Source: Phylloscopus collybita
Taxonomy: Eukaryota > Chordata > Aves > Passeriformes > Phylloscopidae
Direction of reading: 5' to 3'
Assembly (NCBI GenBank): GCA_027886175.1
Contig: JAJNNQ010000013.1
Span: forward strand, 7,273,501-7,337,500
Length of the DNA stretch: 64,000 bases
Both the position numbers and the translations under genes were made by a program. Of the stretch, positions 55,101 to 63,128 are shown piece by piece; the first letter of the stretch is position 1; each line of letters starts with the position of its first letter. The notes beneath the pieces were generated by a model. That model had not been told where the DNA came from. It ran no database searches and worked only from the letters and a program-made list of their open reading frames with translations.

Positions 55101-56265
55101 ACACACGTTTCTTTGTCAGGGTATTTCGTAACAAAAATTCATGCACTTTAAATACTGAATTATTTAACTACAACTTTTGGGAGCAAATTAAAATAAGGAA
55201 ATGTCTATGCTTTGTAAACAGTTGATGTAGTAAAAAAAGAGACTATTATTATACTGTTGCTTTATTTTCTAGTTTAGGTAGTGTCAAATTAAAGCCCAGT
55301 TCCAGGGAAATTAACCTGCTGACACCAGTGAGGAGGGGTGTAAACAAAAGCCTGTTTTGTGCACACATAGGGATCCAAATCTGCCAGAAAAACACATCCA
55401 AAACTAAGACAGAGATGTCTAATAACCACTGTCAAGTGCTGAGCAAATTTATTTTCCTTCCTAAAGACAAGAGTGAAGATTCCACACCAACATATACTTT
55501 TGTAAGCTTTTACAAAGCAACTTTGATTCCATTATACACATCACTTAGACAGCAGGCACTTGGAAAAGCTATACCTCGAGCTTAGTTAGGGATAAAATTT
55601 GCACGTGTGATCATTCACCCATTTATGAGTTATGATTTGAACGTGCTTATAGAGCAAAACTCACACCAGTCAACTTAAACCAGTCAGGGAAAGAATCCTC
55701 AAATCAGGACAGATGGACCCGTTATCCCTCACAGCTATTTAAACCCACTAAAGTGGAAAACAAGTTTCAGTCAAGCACAACCGCAACAGAGCGGGCGGCA
55801 CAGCGGTGCTGTCAGGCAAGCACGACAGCCCAGACTCCAAAGCAGCCACACGCCAAACCAGACCCGAACGGACAGGGCCAGACGGGCACTACTCACCCCA
55901 CCCTGAAAACATCGGCTAGCTTTAGGAACGCCGAGTTGATGAGAATGGGGAACGGGTACTTCTGGAAGAGCCTCGGAAAACGAACGACGGCTTCGCACTG
56001 CTCCCCGAGCTTGCCCGACCTGAGGCCTAAAGGAGACAGCAGGAATTACCGAAGGTACCTCCAGCCCCGGCTCCTTCCTCCGCCCCCCGCCGTAGATAAA
56101 GCGGTACCAAGCCAAGCCCCCACGCCGGCCCCGATGCCCAGGCCGGCGACAGCGCCGAGCCCGCGCGGGCTCACCTTTGTCCAGCTCCATGAGGGCGGAG
56201 TTGGCATCCAGCTCCTGCTCGCCACAGCCGGCGTCGGCCAGGAAGGACCTGGAGTTGGCCGCCAT
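33868..56265 (-). CDS. INTS7: INTS7, complete coding region in 20 exons (961 aa)
   Basis: Integrator complex subunit 7 is a nuclear scaffold subunit of the Integrator, which cleaves snRNA 3' ends and terminates paused RNA polymerase II. The N-terminal two thirds form HEAT/ARM-like helical repeats; the C-terminal part is a beta-rich domain ending in a Gln-rich tail. I joined 20 exons from ATG 56265 to the stop at 33868-33870. Lengths sum to 2,886 nt, phases agree at every junction, and no frameshift or internal stop occurs. The product is 961 residues; the human protein, as I recall it, has 962 and is nearly collinear. Landmarks are [19 protein letters not shown] (start), [40 protein letters not shown] and [20 protein letters not shown] (end). 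Introns 14 and 17 have GC donors. The ATG has a good context (G at -3 and +4). It is divergently transcribed from DTL. Confidence 0.98.
35048..35233 (-). CDS. INTS7: INTS7 exon 19
   Basis: Residues 805-866 ([20 protein letters not shown] to SKPGQDFK), 186 nt. Acceptor GTTCCAG|CTTGCT, donor TTTAAG|GTGTGA. It is part of the C-terminal beta-rich domain. Confidence 0.97.
35802..35900 (-). CDS. INTS7: INTS7 exon 18
   Basis: Residues 772-804 ([20 protein letters not shown] to LQSTSIK), 99 nt, phase 0 to 0. Acceptor TTTCTTGCAG|CATACA, donor ATTAAG|GTATGT. Confidence 0.97.
37080..37212 (-). CDS. INTS7: INTS7 exon 17 (GC donor)
   Basis: Residues 727-771 ([20 protein letters not shown] to APVSYL), 133 nt. 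The donor reads TACTTG|GCAAGT, a GC donor with otherwise consensus intron bases. A GT four bases further would break the frame to exon 18 (HTACLC). Confidence 0.95.
37942..37974. repeat. Perfect 14-bp inverted repeat, 5-nt loop (INTS7 intron 16)
   Basis: CTTCCTTCTGTTGT is followed by ATTTC and the exact reverse complement of the first arm. It would form a small hairpin in DNA or pre-mRNA. Confidence 0.9.
38309..38377 (-). CDS. INTS7: INTS7 exon 16 (69 nt)
   Basis: Residues 704-726 ([20 protein letters not shown], then ESA). Acceptor AATATCAG|ACAACA, donor GCAAG|GTAGGT. Confidence 0.95.
38762..38865 (-). CDS. INTS7: INTS7 exon 15
   Basis: Residues 670-703 ([20 protein letters not shown] to LRNVE), 104 nt, exit phase 2. 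Acceptor TCTCTGCAG|ATGAAA, donor GAACT|GTATCC (weak). Confidence 0.95.
39657..39851 (-). CDS. INTS7: INTS7 exon 14 (GC donor)
   Basis: Residues 605-669 ([20 protein letters not shown] to CGRISNQ), 195 nt. Acceptor GTTTCAG|GCTGCT. The donor reads AACCAG|GCACGT, a GC donor; it is required because exon 15 begins with ATGAAACAC in phase 0. Confidence 0.95.
43316..43522 (-). CDS. INTS7: INTS7 exon 13
   Basis: Residues 536-604 ([20 protein letters not shown] to HKGIASLT), 207 nt. Acceptor TCATTACAG|GGCAAC, donor CTGACG|GTCAGC. It is richer in G+C than its intron surroundings. Confidence 0.97.
44232..44369 (-). CDS. INTS7: INTS7 exon 12
   Basis: Residues 490-535 ([20 protein letters not shown] to ARQASRM), 138 nt, phase 0 to 0. 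Donor AGGATG|GTAAGT. Confidence 0.96.
45063..45302 (-). CDS. INTS7: INTS7 exon 11
   Basis: Residues 410-489, 240 nt ([20 protein letters not shown] to DKKQELL). It includes the conserved [19 protein letters not shown]. Donor CTCTTG|GTAAGA. Confidence 0.97.
45968..46065 (-). CDS. INTS7: INTS7 exon 10
   Basis: Residues 377-409 ([20 protein letters not shown] to AQATLK), 98 nt. Acceptor CTTTTGTAG|ATCTTC, donor TTAAAG|GTGACA. Confidence 0.96.
46632..46766 (-). CDS. INTS7: INTS7 exon 9
   Basis: Residues 332-376: [20 protein letters not shown] to SCQEK, 135 nt. The first ten residues differ most from human, fitting a flexible linker; the following [17 protein letters not shown] is conserved. Confidence 0.96.
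47715..47832 (-). CDS. INTS7: INTS7 exon 8
   Basis: Residues 293-331 ([20 protein letters not shown] to [11 protein letters not shown]), 118 nt, exit phase 1. Acceptor ATTTTTAG|GCACTC, donor CTCCAG|GTAAGA. It is found through splice sites and similarity rather than an ATG-led frame. Confidence 0.95.
49904..50026 (-). CDS. INTS7: INTS7 exon 7
   Basis: Residues 252-292 ([20 protein letters not shown] to TWSRENIQ), 123 nt, phase 0 to 0. Acceptor TCTTGCAG|ATTC, donor ATTCAG|GTCTGT. Confidence 0.97.
51097..51296 (-). CDS. INTS7: INTS7 exon 6
   Basis: Residues 185-251 ([20 protein letters not shown] to SLVDIPKQ), 200 nt. Acceptor TTATTGCAG|GCTTGG, donor AAGCAG|GTAACT. It lies in the helical-repeat region. 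Confidence 0.97.
51793..51839 (-). CDS. INTS7: INTS7 exon 5 (47 nt)
   Basis: A small exon reading [16 protein letters not shown]. Acceptor TCTCCACAG|GGATTT, donor TTCAAG|GTACGT. It restores the phase between exons 4 and 6. Confidence 0.96.
52309..52446 (-). CDS. INTS7: INTS7 exon 4
   Basis: Residues 123-168 ([20 protein letters not shown] to AANFSAQS), 138 nt, phase 2 in and out. Donor TCTAA|GTAAGA. Confidence 0.97.
54063..54860 (-). mobile_element. CR1 LINE 3'-end copy in INTS7 intron 3 (about 800 bp)
   Basis: The longest CR1 in the window. The 3' terminus is at the low coordinate (TATCACAGAATGGCTGGG). Minus-strand frames preserve the CR1 ORF2 C-terminus in pieces, for example [20 protein letters not shown] and [10 protein letters not shown]. 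The frames are shifted relative to one another, so it is dead. It is inserted in the same orientation as INTS7 and ends about 80 bp from the exon 3 donor. Confidence 0.95.
54876..54928. repeat. Imperfect tandem duplication, period 29 bp
   Basis: TTTGAAGCAAATCAGAACCA is repeated 29 bp later as TTTGAAGTAAATCAGGATCA, between the CR1 end and the INTS7 exon 3 donor. Confidence 0.7.
54942..55088 (-). CDS. INTS7: INTS7 exon 3
   Basis: Residues 74-122 ([20 protein letters not shown] to DPVARAITL), 147 nt. Acceptor TTCTAACAG|GAACAA, donor CTCCG|GTACGT. A CR1 copy sits about 80 bp downstream of the donor. Confidence 0.97.
55897..56026 (-). CDS. INTS7: INTS7 exon 2
   Basis: Residues 31-73 ([20 protein letters not shown] to ADVFRV). 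Acceptor CCTTTAG|GCCTC, donor GTGGG|GTGAGT, 130 nt, exit phase 2. Intron 1 is only 148 bp. Confidence 0.97.
56175..56265 (-). CDS. INTS7: INTS7 coding exon 1
   Basis: Residues 1-30 plus one base, starting [13 protein letters not shown] and ending LMELDK. Donor ACAAAG|GTGAGC. Confidence 0.97.
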
Positions 56266-56488
56266 TGCTGCCGTCCGCCACCGGCCCCGCGCAGCCGCAC
56301 TGCTCACCCCGCCCTCGCGGCGCGGCCGCAGGAACCGAGGTGGTGGCCCCGCCCCCCCCACACGCCGCCCAACCAGAGGAGGCGGGCGCGGCGCGCTCGC
56401 CGCTGACCAATGAGGGCGCGCGGTCGTTTGGCGGGCCGGTCGTTTGGCGGGAGCTGGCGCGGCGCGCGCCGGCCGTGTCCCCGTGGCC
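56266..56488. promoter_or_regulatory. Bidirectional INTS7/DTL promoter
   Basis: Only 223 bp separate the two start codons. The interval is GC- and CpG-rich and has no TATA box. It holds a CCAAT box at 56407-56411 and two tandem E2F-type sites (listed separately). It lies in a CpG island spanning about 55.8-56.9 kb. DTL is a known E2F target whose expression peaks in S/G2; shared control of INTS7 is an inference. Confidence 0.88.
56421..56451 (+). promoter_or_regulatory. Tandem E2F-type sites in a 16-bp-period direct repeat
   Basis: CGGTCGTTTGGCGGG occurs exactly at 56421-56435 and 56437-56451. Each copy contains TTTGGCGGG, which fits the E2F consensus TTTSSCGC/TTTGGCGG class. It is 38 bp upstream of the DTL ATG. 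Confidence 0.75.
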
Positions 56489-56537
56489 ATGCTGTGCCGC
56501 GCGCTGCTCCGCCGCTCTGCCGCCGCCGCGCCCGCCC
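56489..56537 (+). CDS. DTL: DTL coding exon 1
   Basis: Sixteen codons plus one base (MLCRALLRRSAAAAPA). Donor GCCC|GTGAGT. The codons are GC-driven; length and the MLxxxLLR start agree with vertebrate DTL. Confidence 0.9.
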
Positions 56538-59500
56538 GTGAGTACCGCGCCTCCCCCCGCCGGTACCGCGCCTCCCCCCGCCGGTACCGCGCCTCCCCCC
56601 GCCGGTACCGCGCCTCTCCCCGCCGGTACCGCACCTCCCCCCGCCGGTACCGCGCCTCCCCCCGCCGGTACCGCGCCTCCCCCCGCCGGTACCGCGCCTC
56701 CCCCCGCCGGTACCGCGCTTCTCCCCGCGCCCTCCCATCCCCATCCATCCCCGGCCGCCTGCACAGCCGCGGCGGCCGCCTCGCGACTCCTGGCGCCCGA
56801 GCCTGTGGTGTCTGAGGCGCTCACGGTCCGTCTGTCCCGCTCCAGGTCGCTCCTCAGCGCTTCCCCTGCAGCATCTCTTGGGGAGCTACCAGTGCAGCCA
56901 AGAAGATGACCATCTGTCTTACGGGGAAACGGGAATGCCGGTGCCTCCTTTCGGCTGCACCTTTTCTACAGGTAAAGTAGTCTTCTGAAAGACTTTTTGT
57001 GCGGTCAGGGTATGGGCTCTGTTGTCAGCAGTTTCTTGTTTTAAAGTGTGCTTGCTCCTACACGTGATAAACGTGGTGCACCTAGATATACTGATGGAGA
57101 GTATTGCCTCAAAGAAGCAACTGCAAAGCGTTCATTTTAATGCCTCTTTGTTTCCCCCGTGTCTGTTTCAAGGTACGTCCTCTTGGTGACAGTGTGAGGC
57201 TACATAGGTGAAAAACTGGGCTTTGTTCAAAACACATAAAAGCTGTAATAAGGGGAAGAATATTAGGTGGAAATCAGCGGTGGATGGATGTCACTAGGCA
57301 GTTACACACAGCATCTCCCCATGATGGGGGAAAGGAGTAAGCAATGAAGCTCCTGAATCTCTAGGGCAAAACTTTTTCGTTCATTGTTCTCTAGTATTGG
57401 CATGAGATTGTACATTTCTCTAAAGTGGCTTCCTGCATTTCCAAGTTGGATCGTGGAAAATGCTAGAGACTGTGGGTGATAGGTACTCTAGATACAGAAA
57501 ACTGTAACTAGAAAACTATCATAGCTGGTGAAAGAGGCATTATCTCAAAAGTTGCTCCTGGAGCCATTTGATTGCCCATATATAGTAATTTCTGAATGGA
57601 ATATCTAAAAAATAAATGCTTGCCAATATTTCTGTATTTTAACCCTTAGCTTGCTATGTAAATGCTGTTTATTTCACAGCTTTATGTTTGTTGCAATCCC
57701 TATTTAAAGCATCTATGGCCCTTCACAAAAAGCATGGACATGATTACTATTAGCTAGTAGTATAGTATGTTTCAATTTCTTTTCAGCCCCAAATTTGGAG
57801 CACATCCTGGCAGTTGCAAATGAAGAAGGGTTTGTTAGACTGTATGATACTGAAGCACAGACCACCAGCAAGCTCATCTTTAAAGGTAAATGTTGTGTAG
57901 AAGGTGATCTTCATTTGATGTGACAAGTATGGGATTTGCTGGAATCAAAGAGAGCTTTTTACAAGTACTTAACACATAGATTTTAGGCAGTACTTTATTC
58001 CTTCCGCATACTTTGCTGAGTCTTCTTTACAAAGCAGCAGCATGAATGTGCTCTTAAAGCAGCAGTAGTAGATGAATTGCTCTGTGTTGTCTTTCATGCC
58101 TAAGGCAAACTGTTGACAAGATTTCTGATTTCAGTGTCTGATGTCATTTAGTCTTCTGCAAAATACCATGCTGCAATGCACTGAACTAATCTTGGCTTTT
58201 GTTTTCTTGTTAGAATGGCAGGCTCACTCAAATGCTGTATTTGACCTTGCCTGGGTGCCAGGAGAACACAGGATTGTAAGCAGTCTTTTGCCATACGACT
58301 TTTTTTTTTTTCAATGCTTTGGCAACTGTGTAGAGAAAATGACTAAAGGTTTTTATTTTTCCCTTTGAAGGTCACTGCTTCAGGAGATCAGACAGCCAAG
58401 GTGTGGGATGTGAGATCTGGCGAGCTTCTTGGCATATGCAAAGGTCACCAGTGTAGCCTCAAGTCAGTTGCTTTTTCCAGATTTGAAAAAGGTAAATGTT
58501 GGTATTCCCTGTTGTCTGTTTTTTCTTTCTTCTTTACCCCTGACAAAGTACTTTAAGGGCTTTGGAAACTGACAGGTACAAATAGCACAGGTCTGAGCAG
58601 TGGCCCAGCCAGGAAAGCAAAACTGTCTTATTGGAACTTGATGGTGTCATGATGCTAAAATCTGCACATTTCTGATCTTGGGCAAAGATAAGATATCTGC
58701 TTCCACACTCAAGTGTGTGAATATGCTGGTTGCCATAAGCTGGTTTCTCTAGTGGGAGTAAGAAAAGAACAGTAAGGGAATAAGTCAAAAAGTATGGCAG
58801 AACAACGGCCTGAGTTTTATATTTCCAGGATGGGCATCCCAAGTGTTGGGACAGAGTGAAGAGCCAGAGGTACATCGATGGCATTGTGCTGCATTCAGTT
58901 AATTAAATGAATGCTTTTGGAAGCTAATAACACTTTTTTTTCTCTCTCAGCTGTTTTCTGTACTGGAGGGAGAGATGGAAACATCATGGTTTGGGATACC
59001 AGGTGCAACAAGAAAGGTAAATAGACTTTCAGAAGTTTAAAAAAAACTTGGTGTCTCATGTGAAAGGACTGCTCTAAATGGACTTGTTGGATTGATAATT
59101 TTGATTAAAATATAGGCAGCAGAGGATTCTCAGATAACTGTACTGCTTTGGGTACTGTAAGGATGGAATAGGTATCTCTGCTATCTATAACACATTTCTC
59201 CACTTTGCAGCAGTCCCAGGTTTGCAGCATCAAACCACAGGCTGGTTTGATAATTCCCTGTTTGTAGGTAAGGAGGTTGTATAGAATGCATCCCTGTTAG
59301 GGCAGCACAAAAGCAGATGAGATGGGAGGGATTGCTTAGGTCAGAACTGTCCAGAGGGATGAAGAAAGCTGGAAAGGCTCCTGCCAGAGTAGGAAGAAAG
59401 GCAGAAAGTGTAGAATAAAGAGCTTGTGAGTGCTGGCTGCAACTGAATATATTGTGGAAACAACAACTATAAATATGATGTGAGTTCATTCTGCTCCTCT

Positions 59501-62500
59501 TTTGTTTCATGGAGCTTCTCCTTCTCCAGCCCCTTCCCCTTATGCCTTTTCCAAGTTCCCTGCTCTGCTACAGCAATTTCTTTGCCTGAATATGTCTTGC
59601 TCTTCTATCTGTCCCAGGTTCCCTGGCTTTTCAAACAGGCGAGCGAAGGAAAAGACTGACTCCACATGACTGAAGTGGAGGGTGTAAGGAAAAAAAAGTA
59701 GAGAAGTTGCATTACTCTAGTAAGGCAGTACATTTCATAAAGTAACAGACAAAAAGCTAAACAGAAAATTATAAAATAGAGTGGAAAAACATTGGAAATC
59801 TTCCAGTGAGTGTAGTTTTGCTTGGGATGAGGTGGGTTGAATGCTCCAGACCAGGATGTTTGTGAAAAACAGACCAAGGGGTAATGATTTCCAAAGGCAG
59901 CCTGCTTAGATCAGTTTTAGTTTCATTGTCCATGCTACACTGACCTCTGTAGCTTTTTTGCCCTGTGTTCTTCTCACTGGTTTTGTATGTTAGTAATTTT
60001 TGTTTTCAGAGTACAGTAATTTTAAAGGTTAACCTAAGCCACCTTTTAGGACGAATCCCAAGCTGATGCCTGTTTTATGAAAGTGATAGCCAAATTACAC
60101 ATAAGCTACTAATTGAGATGTCTTTGATTTCCTTCAGATGGCTTTTACAGGCAGGTGAATCAAATCAGTGGAGCACACAATGTGGTTGACAAGCAGACTC
60201 CTTCCAAACTGAAGAAGAAAAGGCAGAACCTGAGAGGACTTGCTCCCTTGGTGGTGGGTATCTGGGCAACAAACAAAATGTCTCTTCTGGGGACAGTGTT
60301 ATTCACAGAATTCTTCCTAGGTAAATATTATGAGAAACATGTGGCTTGTATGTGGTAAATGCTTCCATTTATCTTTGCAGAGATAAATAGAAGCATTTAC
60401 CACATACAAGCCACATATTTCTCATTATATTTACCTAGGTTTTGTCATGGTCATTTGCTAGGGCTATTTTTAGACATTGTTTAGTTGCCAAATAACCCAT
60501 GTGCCATAAAAGCCAACTTTGGGCAAATGCTGTATGAAAATACTTTTTTTTCCCCCCAGGGAGGAAAGGAGTGGCCAGCATTCCCTTTTTGAGGGGGGAG
60601 ATATGGAGAGTTGTAATTTTTTCTTTTTTTTTCTTTTTTTTCACCCCCCTACTCTGACAAATTACTGCCGTACTGGAGTACGACCTGATCATTTTTAATC
60701 TATTAAACCTTGTGATGAAGGCAGCTCTCTTATCTGGGACCTGGAAGGTGTAATCTCAAGCTGCTGCCTAAACACTTATTCCTCAGTGACAATTTCACTG
60801 CTGGGAGTGTTCAAAGGATTGTTGTGTCCTAAATGACACCTGGTGTTTCTAGGTTCTCCTGCCTGGCTGGGAGGAGATTTTCCCTGCATTCACATGGCCT
60901 TGAACTGAGCAGCAAGATTTTGCTGACCTTACAAGAAAATAAAGTTCTTTTTTCTTCTCTGTTTAAGGATTTCCAGCAGAGTGTTACTGTGGTGCTGCTT
61001 CAGGATGAGCATACTCTTATCTCTGCAGGAGCTGTTGATGGGTAAGGAGGGAGGATGCTTGCTTTCCTGTCTATTCTGTGTGCTCAGTGGCATAAAAAGA
61101 TAGGGAGATTTTTCTCTTTAAGATCACTCAGTGGCCAACAAGGCTACTGCTACGTGGAATCAACAGCTGTGCTGCCACCTTGCATTGTCTTTGCTTCCTT
61201 ACTGGAGATTGCAGTACTGGACAAACTCTGATATGTTGTAAATGCTCATTTTATTGTCTTAGCTATGGGGCAGAATGAGAGCAATTCTTCCCCCTCTCTT
61301 TCTCTATGCTCATGGATCTATGAGACCACACATAGACTATTGTTAGACAGCCTTTTTGGATGTGAGTGGGTGGTCAGGGCCTGGATATGTGTAGGAGTGC
61401 TTGAGAAAATGTTGTTTTGAGTTACAAAGATGCATTCTCTTAGGTGCCAGATCCCTTGCAGCTTCTTGGAGCTCAAGCAAACTGTCTTATTGATTAGCAT
61501 GGAAATGATCCTCTTGGACTTAATTCTTTAGCAGCTTCCATGTGGTCAGAGCCTTTCTAAGGCAGATAAGATCGACTCTCCTGCCTATGGTTCGTGACAG
61601 AGACTTGCTCCCAAAAAGCAAGTAAAAAAATTGGAAGACTTAATTTTTAAAACTACAAACTAAAACTACTTGTCAGAAGTATGAAGGCTTCCATGTATTT
61701 CCTTTTACTAGTTGAAGGAAGTTGGCTTCCAGGCTCTTGTTCTGTCTTGTGTTAGTTACAGAAGGCAGTGCTGCCTCCTCACCCCTGGCCAGCAGCAGAG
61801 CAATTGTTTGGCTTTCAGCACGGCTCTGCTCTGCTTCTGCTCAGTTGTTGTCTCCTTAGCACTGGCTACTCCTCAGTCATGAGCAACCTGACTTCCTGTG
61901 CTCTTAAAAGGCTTTATCAGCATGGAAAGGGAAATTTGGAAGCTGAAGACACCAACGCTTTTCTCTTGCAGTGTGGTCAAAGTGTGGGACTTGCGCAGGA
62001 ATTACGCCGCTTTCCGTCAGGACCCGCTGCCCGTCAGGTCTTTCTGCTACCCTGGAACCAGCACTCGCAAGCTCGGTGAGGCACACTGGGCATGGGTTTG
62101 TTAGAGTGCAGACTGAATTAAAGAAGTACTCTCAGTGACATTTCTTATCTTTATAGCCAATTGTTGATCAGACTGGCAAACTCTGCAGGGTATTTTGGTT
62201 GCCAATACCAAACCTGCAAGTTGAAGAGTGAACATGCCTGACTCTTATATCATTGTACCAATGATCAAAACTTGTAGAGGCTTCAGCAGTGCATTTTCAC
62301 AAACAGAGTTGAGGAACAGTAGAGCTCTTGATGAGGAATTTAGCTAGGTGTTTTGATACATGAGTAAAATTCAGATTGAACTTTTTTTGCATTGTATCTT
62401 GCAAAAACAACAGACTGGACTGGGTTTTTGTATTATCATCTCTTGAAACTGTTACCAAAAACAATAGTACACTTGCTCTTGTTTCTCTGTCTTCTTTGTA

Positions 62501-63128
62501 CCTTTAATGCCTTACAATGCTCTAATGCAACACAGTAATTCCTGATGATTTGTCTGGTCAACACGGTAATGGTCAGTGTCAGTCCCAGGAACATGAGACA
62601 AATCCTCAAGGAGGTAGTTGTGAAGTCATTTCCCTGCAGGGAAAGATTTTTCTTGAACCTAAATCACTAGCAAATCAGAGAATGGCTTGTTCTACCCAAG
62701 CACGAGGGTTTCTCTTTATTTTTGATCTCTGCTTCTACAATTGGTTATTCCTGTTATCTATTTGAAACTATCTAATAAATCACTTGCCTGTTCTGAAGGT
62801 TCAATTCCTTTCTAAATACCACCCTGAATCCTCGTGAGAAAATGTAGATGTTATTCTAGAAACATTTCTTCTTCAGCAAGTGCTCTGCGTAACATAGAAA
62901 CTTTACCATGACAATCTCATACATGTTACAGATCCTTTCCAAATTCCCTTCTCTGGGCATTTCATTAAGAATGTCTCTCTACCAATTCTTTTCCTGATGA
63001 AGAACTTCTTTCTTTCTCTGTAGGATATTCTAGCCTGGTTTTGGATTCCACTGGTGCTAATCTGTTTGCTAACTGCACTGATGACAGTATCTACATGTTC
63101 AATATGACAAGTTTAAAGACCACTCCAG
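56489..63128 (+). CDS. DTL: DTL (CDT2), first 10 exons, residues 1-307, partial
   Basis: Denticleless homologue is the WD40 substrate receptor of the CUL4-DDB1 ubiquitin ligase. It recognises PCNA-bound degrons in CDT1, p21 and SET8 during S phase and after DNA damage. Ten exons assemble to 922 nt with consistent phases. Diagnostic segments are SYGETGMPVPPFGCTFS, HILAVANEEGFVRLYDTE, SNAVFDLAWVPGEH, KGHQCSLKSVAFS and FCTGGRDGNIMVWDTRCNKK. WDXR (DWD-box) motifs for DDB1 contact occur at about residues 124-127 (WDVR), 167-170 (WDTR) and 243-246 (WDLR). The ATG at 56489 has G at -3. The rest of the propeller and the long C-terminal tail with the PIP-box lie beyond 64 kb. The first 20 residues are Ala/Arg-rich and differ from human. 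Confidence 0.97.
56542..56729. repeat. 21-bp minisatellite, nine copies, in DTL intron 1
   Basis: The unit begins GTACCGCGCCTCC and ends CCGCCG. Copies start at 56542, 56563, 56584, 56605, 56626, 56647, 56668, 56689 and 56710. Only single-base changes separate them, except the last, which is degenerate. It starts four bases after the exon 1 splice junction. Because the unit is 7 codons long, every frame is open (for example YRASPRR repeated). Confidence 0.95.
56846..56971 (+). CDS. DTL: DTL exon 2
   Basis: 126 nt, phase 1 to 1, RRSSALPLQHLLGSYQCSQE to PPFGCTFST. Acceptor CGCTCCAG|GTCGCT, donor CTACAG|GTAAAG. An internal CCCCTGCAG could act as a second acceptor 27 nt further on, which would also keep the frame. 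Confidence 0.95.
57787..57885 (+). CDS. DTL: DTL exon 3
   Basis: 99 nt, APNLEHILAVANEEGFVRLY to SKLIFK. Acceptor TCTTTTCAG|CCCCAA, donor TAAAG|GTAAAT. First WD40 blade. Confidence 0.97.
58214..58275 (+). CDS. DTL: DTL exon 4
   Basis: 62 nt, EWQAHSNAVFDLAWVPGEHR then I. Acceptor TTGTTAG|AATGG, donor GGATT|GTAAGC. Confidence 0.96.
58371..58491 (+). CDS. DTL: DTL exon 5
   Basis: 121 nt, VTASGDQTAKVWDVRSGELL to FSRFEK. Acceptor CCTTTGAAG|GTCACT, donor AAAAAG|GTAAAT. It carries a WDVR motif where I recall WDVK in human. Confidence 0.96.
58951..59016 (+). CDS. DTL: DTL exon 6
   Basis: 66 nt, AVFCTGGRDGNIMVWDTRCN then KK. Acceptor TCTCTCTCAG|CTGTTT, donor AGAAAG|GTAAAT. WDTR DWD motif. Confidence 0.97.
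60138..60253 (+). CDS. DTL: DTL exon 7
   Basis: 116 nt, DGFYRQVNQISGAHNVVDKQ to GLAPLV. Acceptor TCCTTCAG|ATGGCT. The donor is a tandem GTGGTGGGT; using the second GT keeps a valine, as in human. Confidence 0.95.
60316..60439. repeat. Near-perfect 59-bp inverted repeat with 6-nt loop (DTL intron 7)
   Basis: The left arm (60316-60374) and right arm (60381-60439) are reverse complements at 56 of 59 positions. They are separated by TTGCAG and bounded by CCTAGG at both ends. No coding role; it would fold into a long hairpin in the pre-mRNA. Confidence 0.95.
60968..61041 (+). CDS. DTL: DTL exon 8
   Basis: 74 nt, DFQQSVTVVLLQDEHTLISA then GAVD. Acceptor CTGTTTAAG|GATTTC, donor GATGG|GTAAGG. Confidence 0.96.
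61972..62075 (+). CDS. DTL: DTL exon 9
   Basis: 104 nt, VVKVWDLRRNYAAFRQDPLP to TSTRKL. Acceptor TCTCTTGCAG|TGTGGT, donor AAGCTCG|GTGAGG. It contains the WDLR DWD box; by my count the Arg is residue 246. Confidence 0.97.
63024..63128 (+). CDS. DTL: DTL exon 10 (last in window)
   Basis: 105 nt, GYSSLVLDSTGANLFANCTD to TSLKTTP. Acceptor TTCTCTGTAG|GATATT, donor CTCCAG|GTAAGC, phase 1 exit. The next exon (expected to begin like VAIFNGHQ) is not in the window. Confidence 0.96.

Noticed and set aside
55771..56909. Long frames on both strands around the INTS7/DTL promoter (up to 325 codons)
   Set aside because: They are produced by the 21-bp minisatellite, whose length is divisible by 3, and by GC-rich sequence; they run through real INTS7 and DTL splice sites.
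60535..60660. Strong acceptor-like pyrimidine tract (T9C6AG) and T/C-rich runs in DTL intron 7
   Set aside because: No conserved coding frame follows, and exon 7 joins exon 8 at 60968 with correct phase and homology.
62800..62825. tRNA-like B-box (GGTTCAATTCC) in DTL intron 9
   Set aside because: No matching A-box upstream and no cloverleaf can be formed, so it is not a tRNA or a tRNA-derived SINE that I can support.
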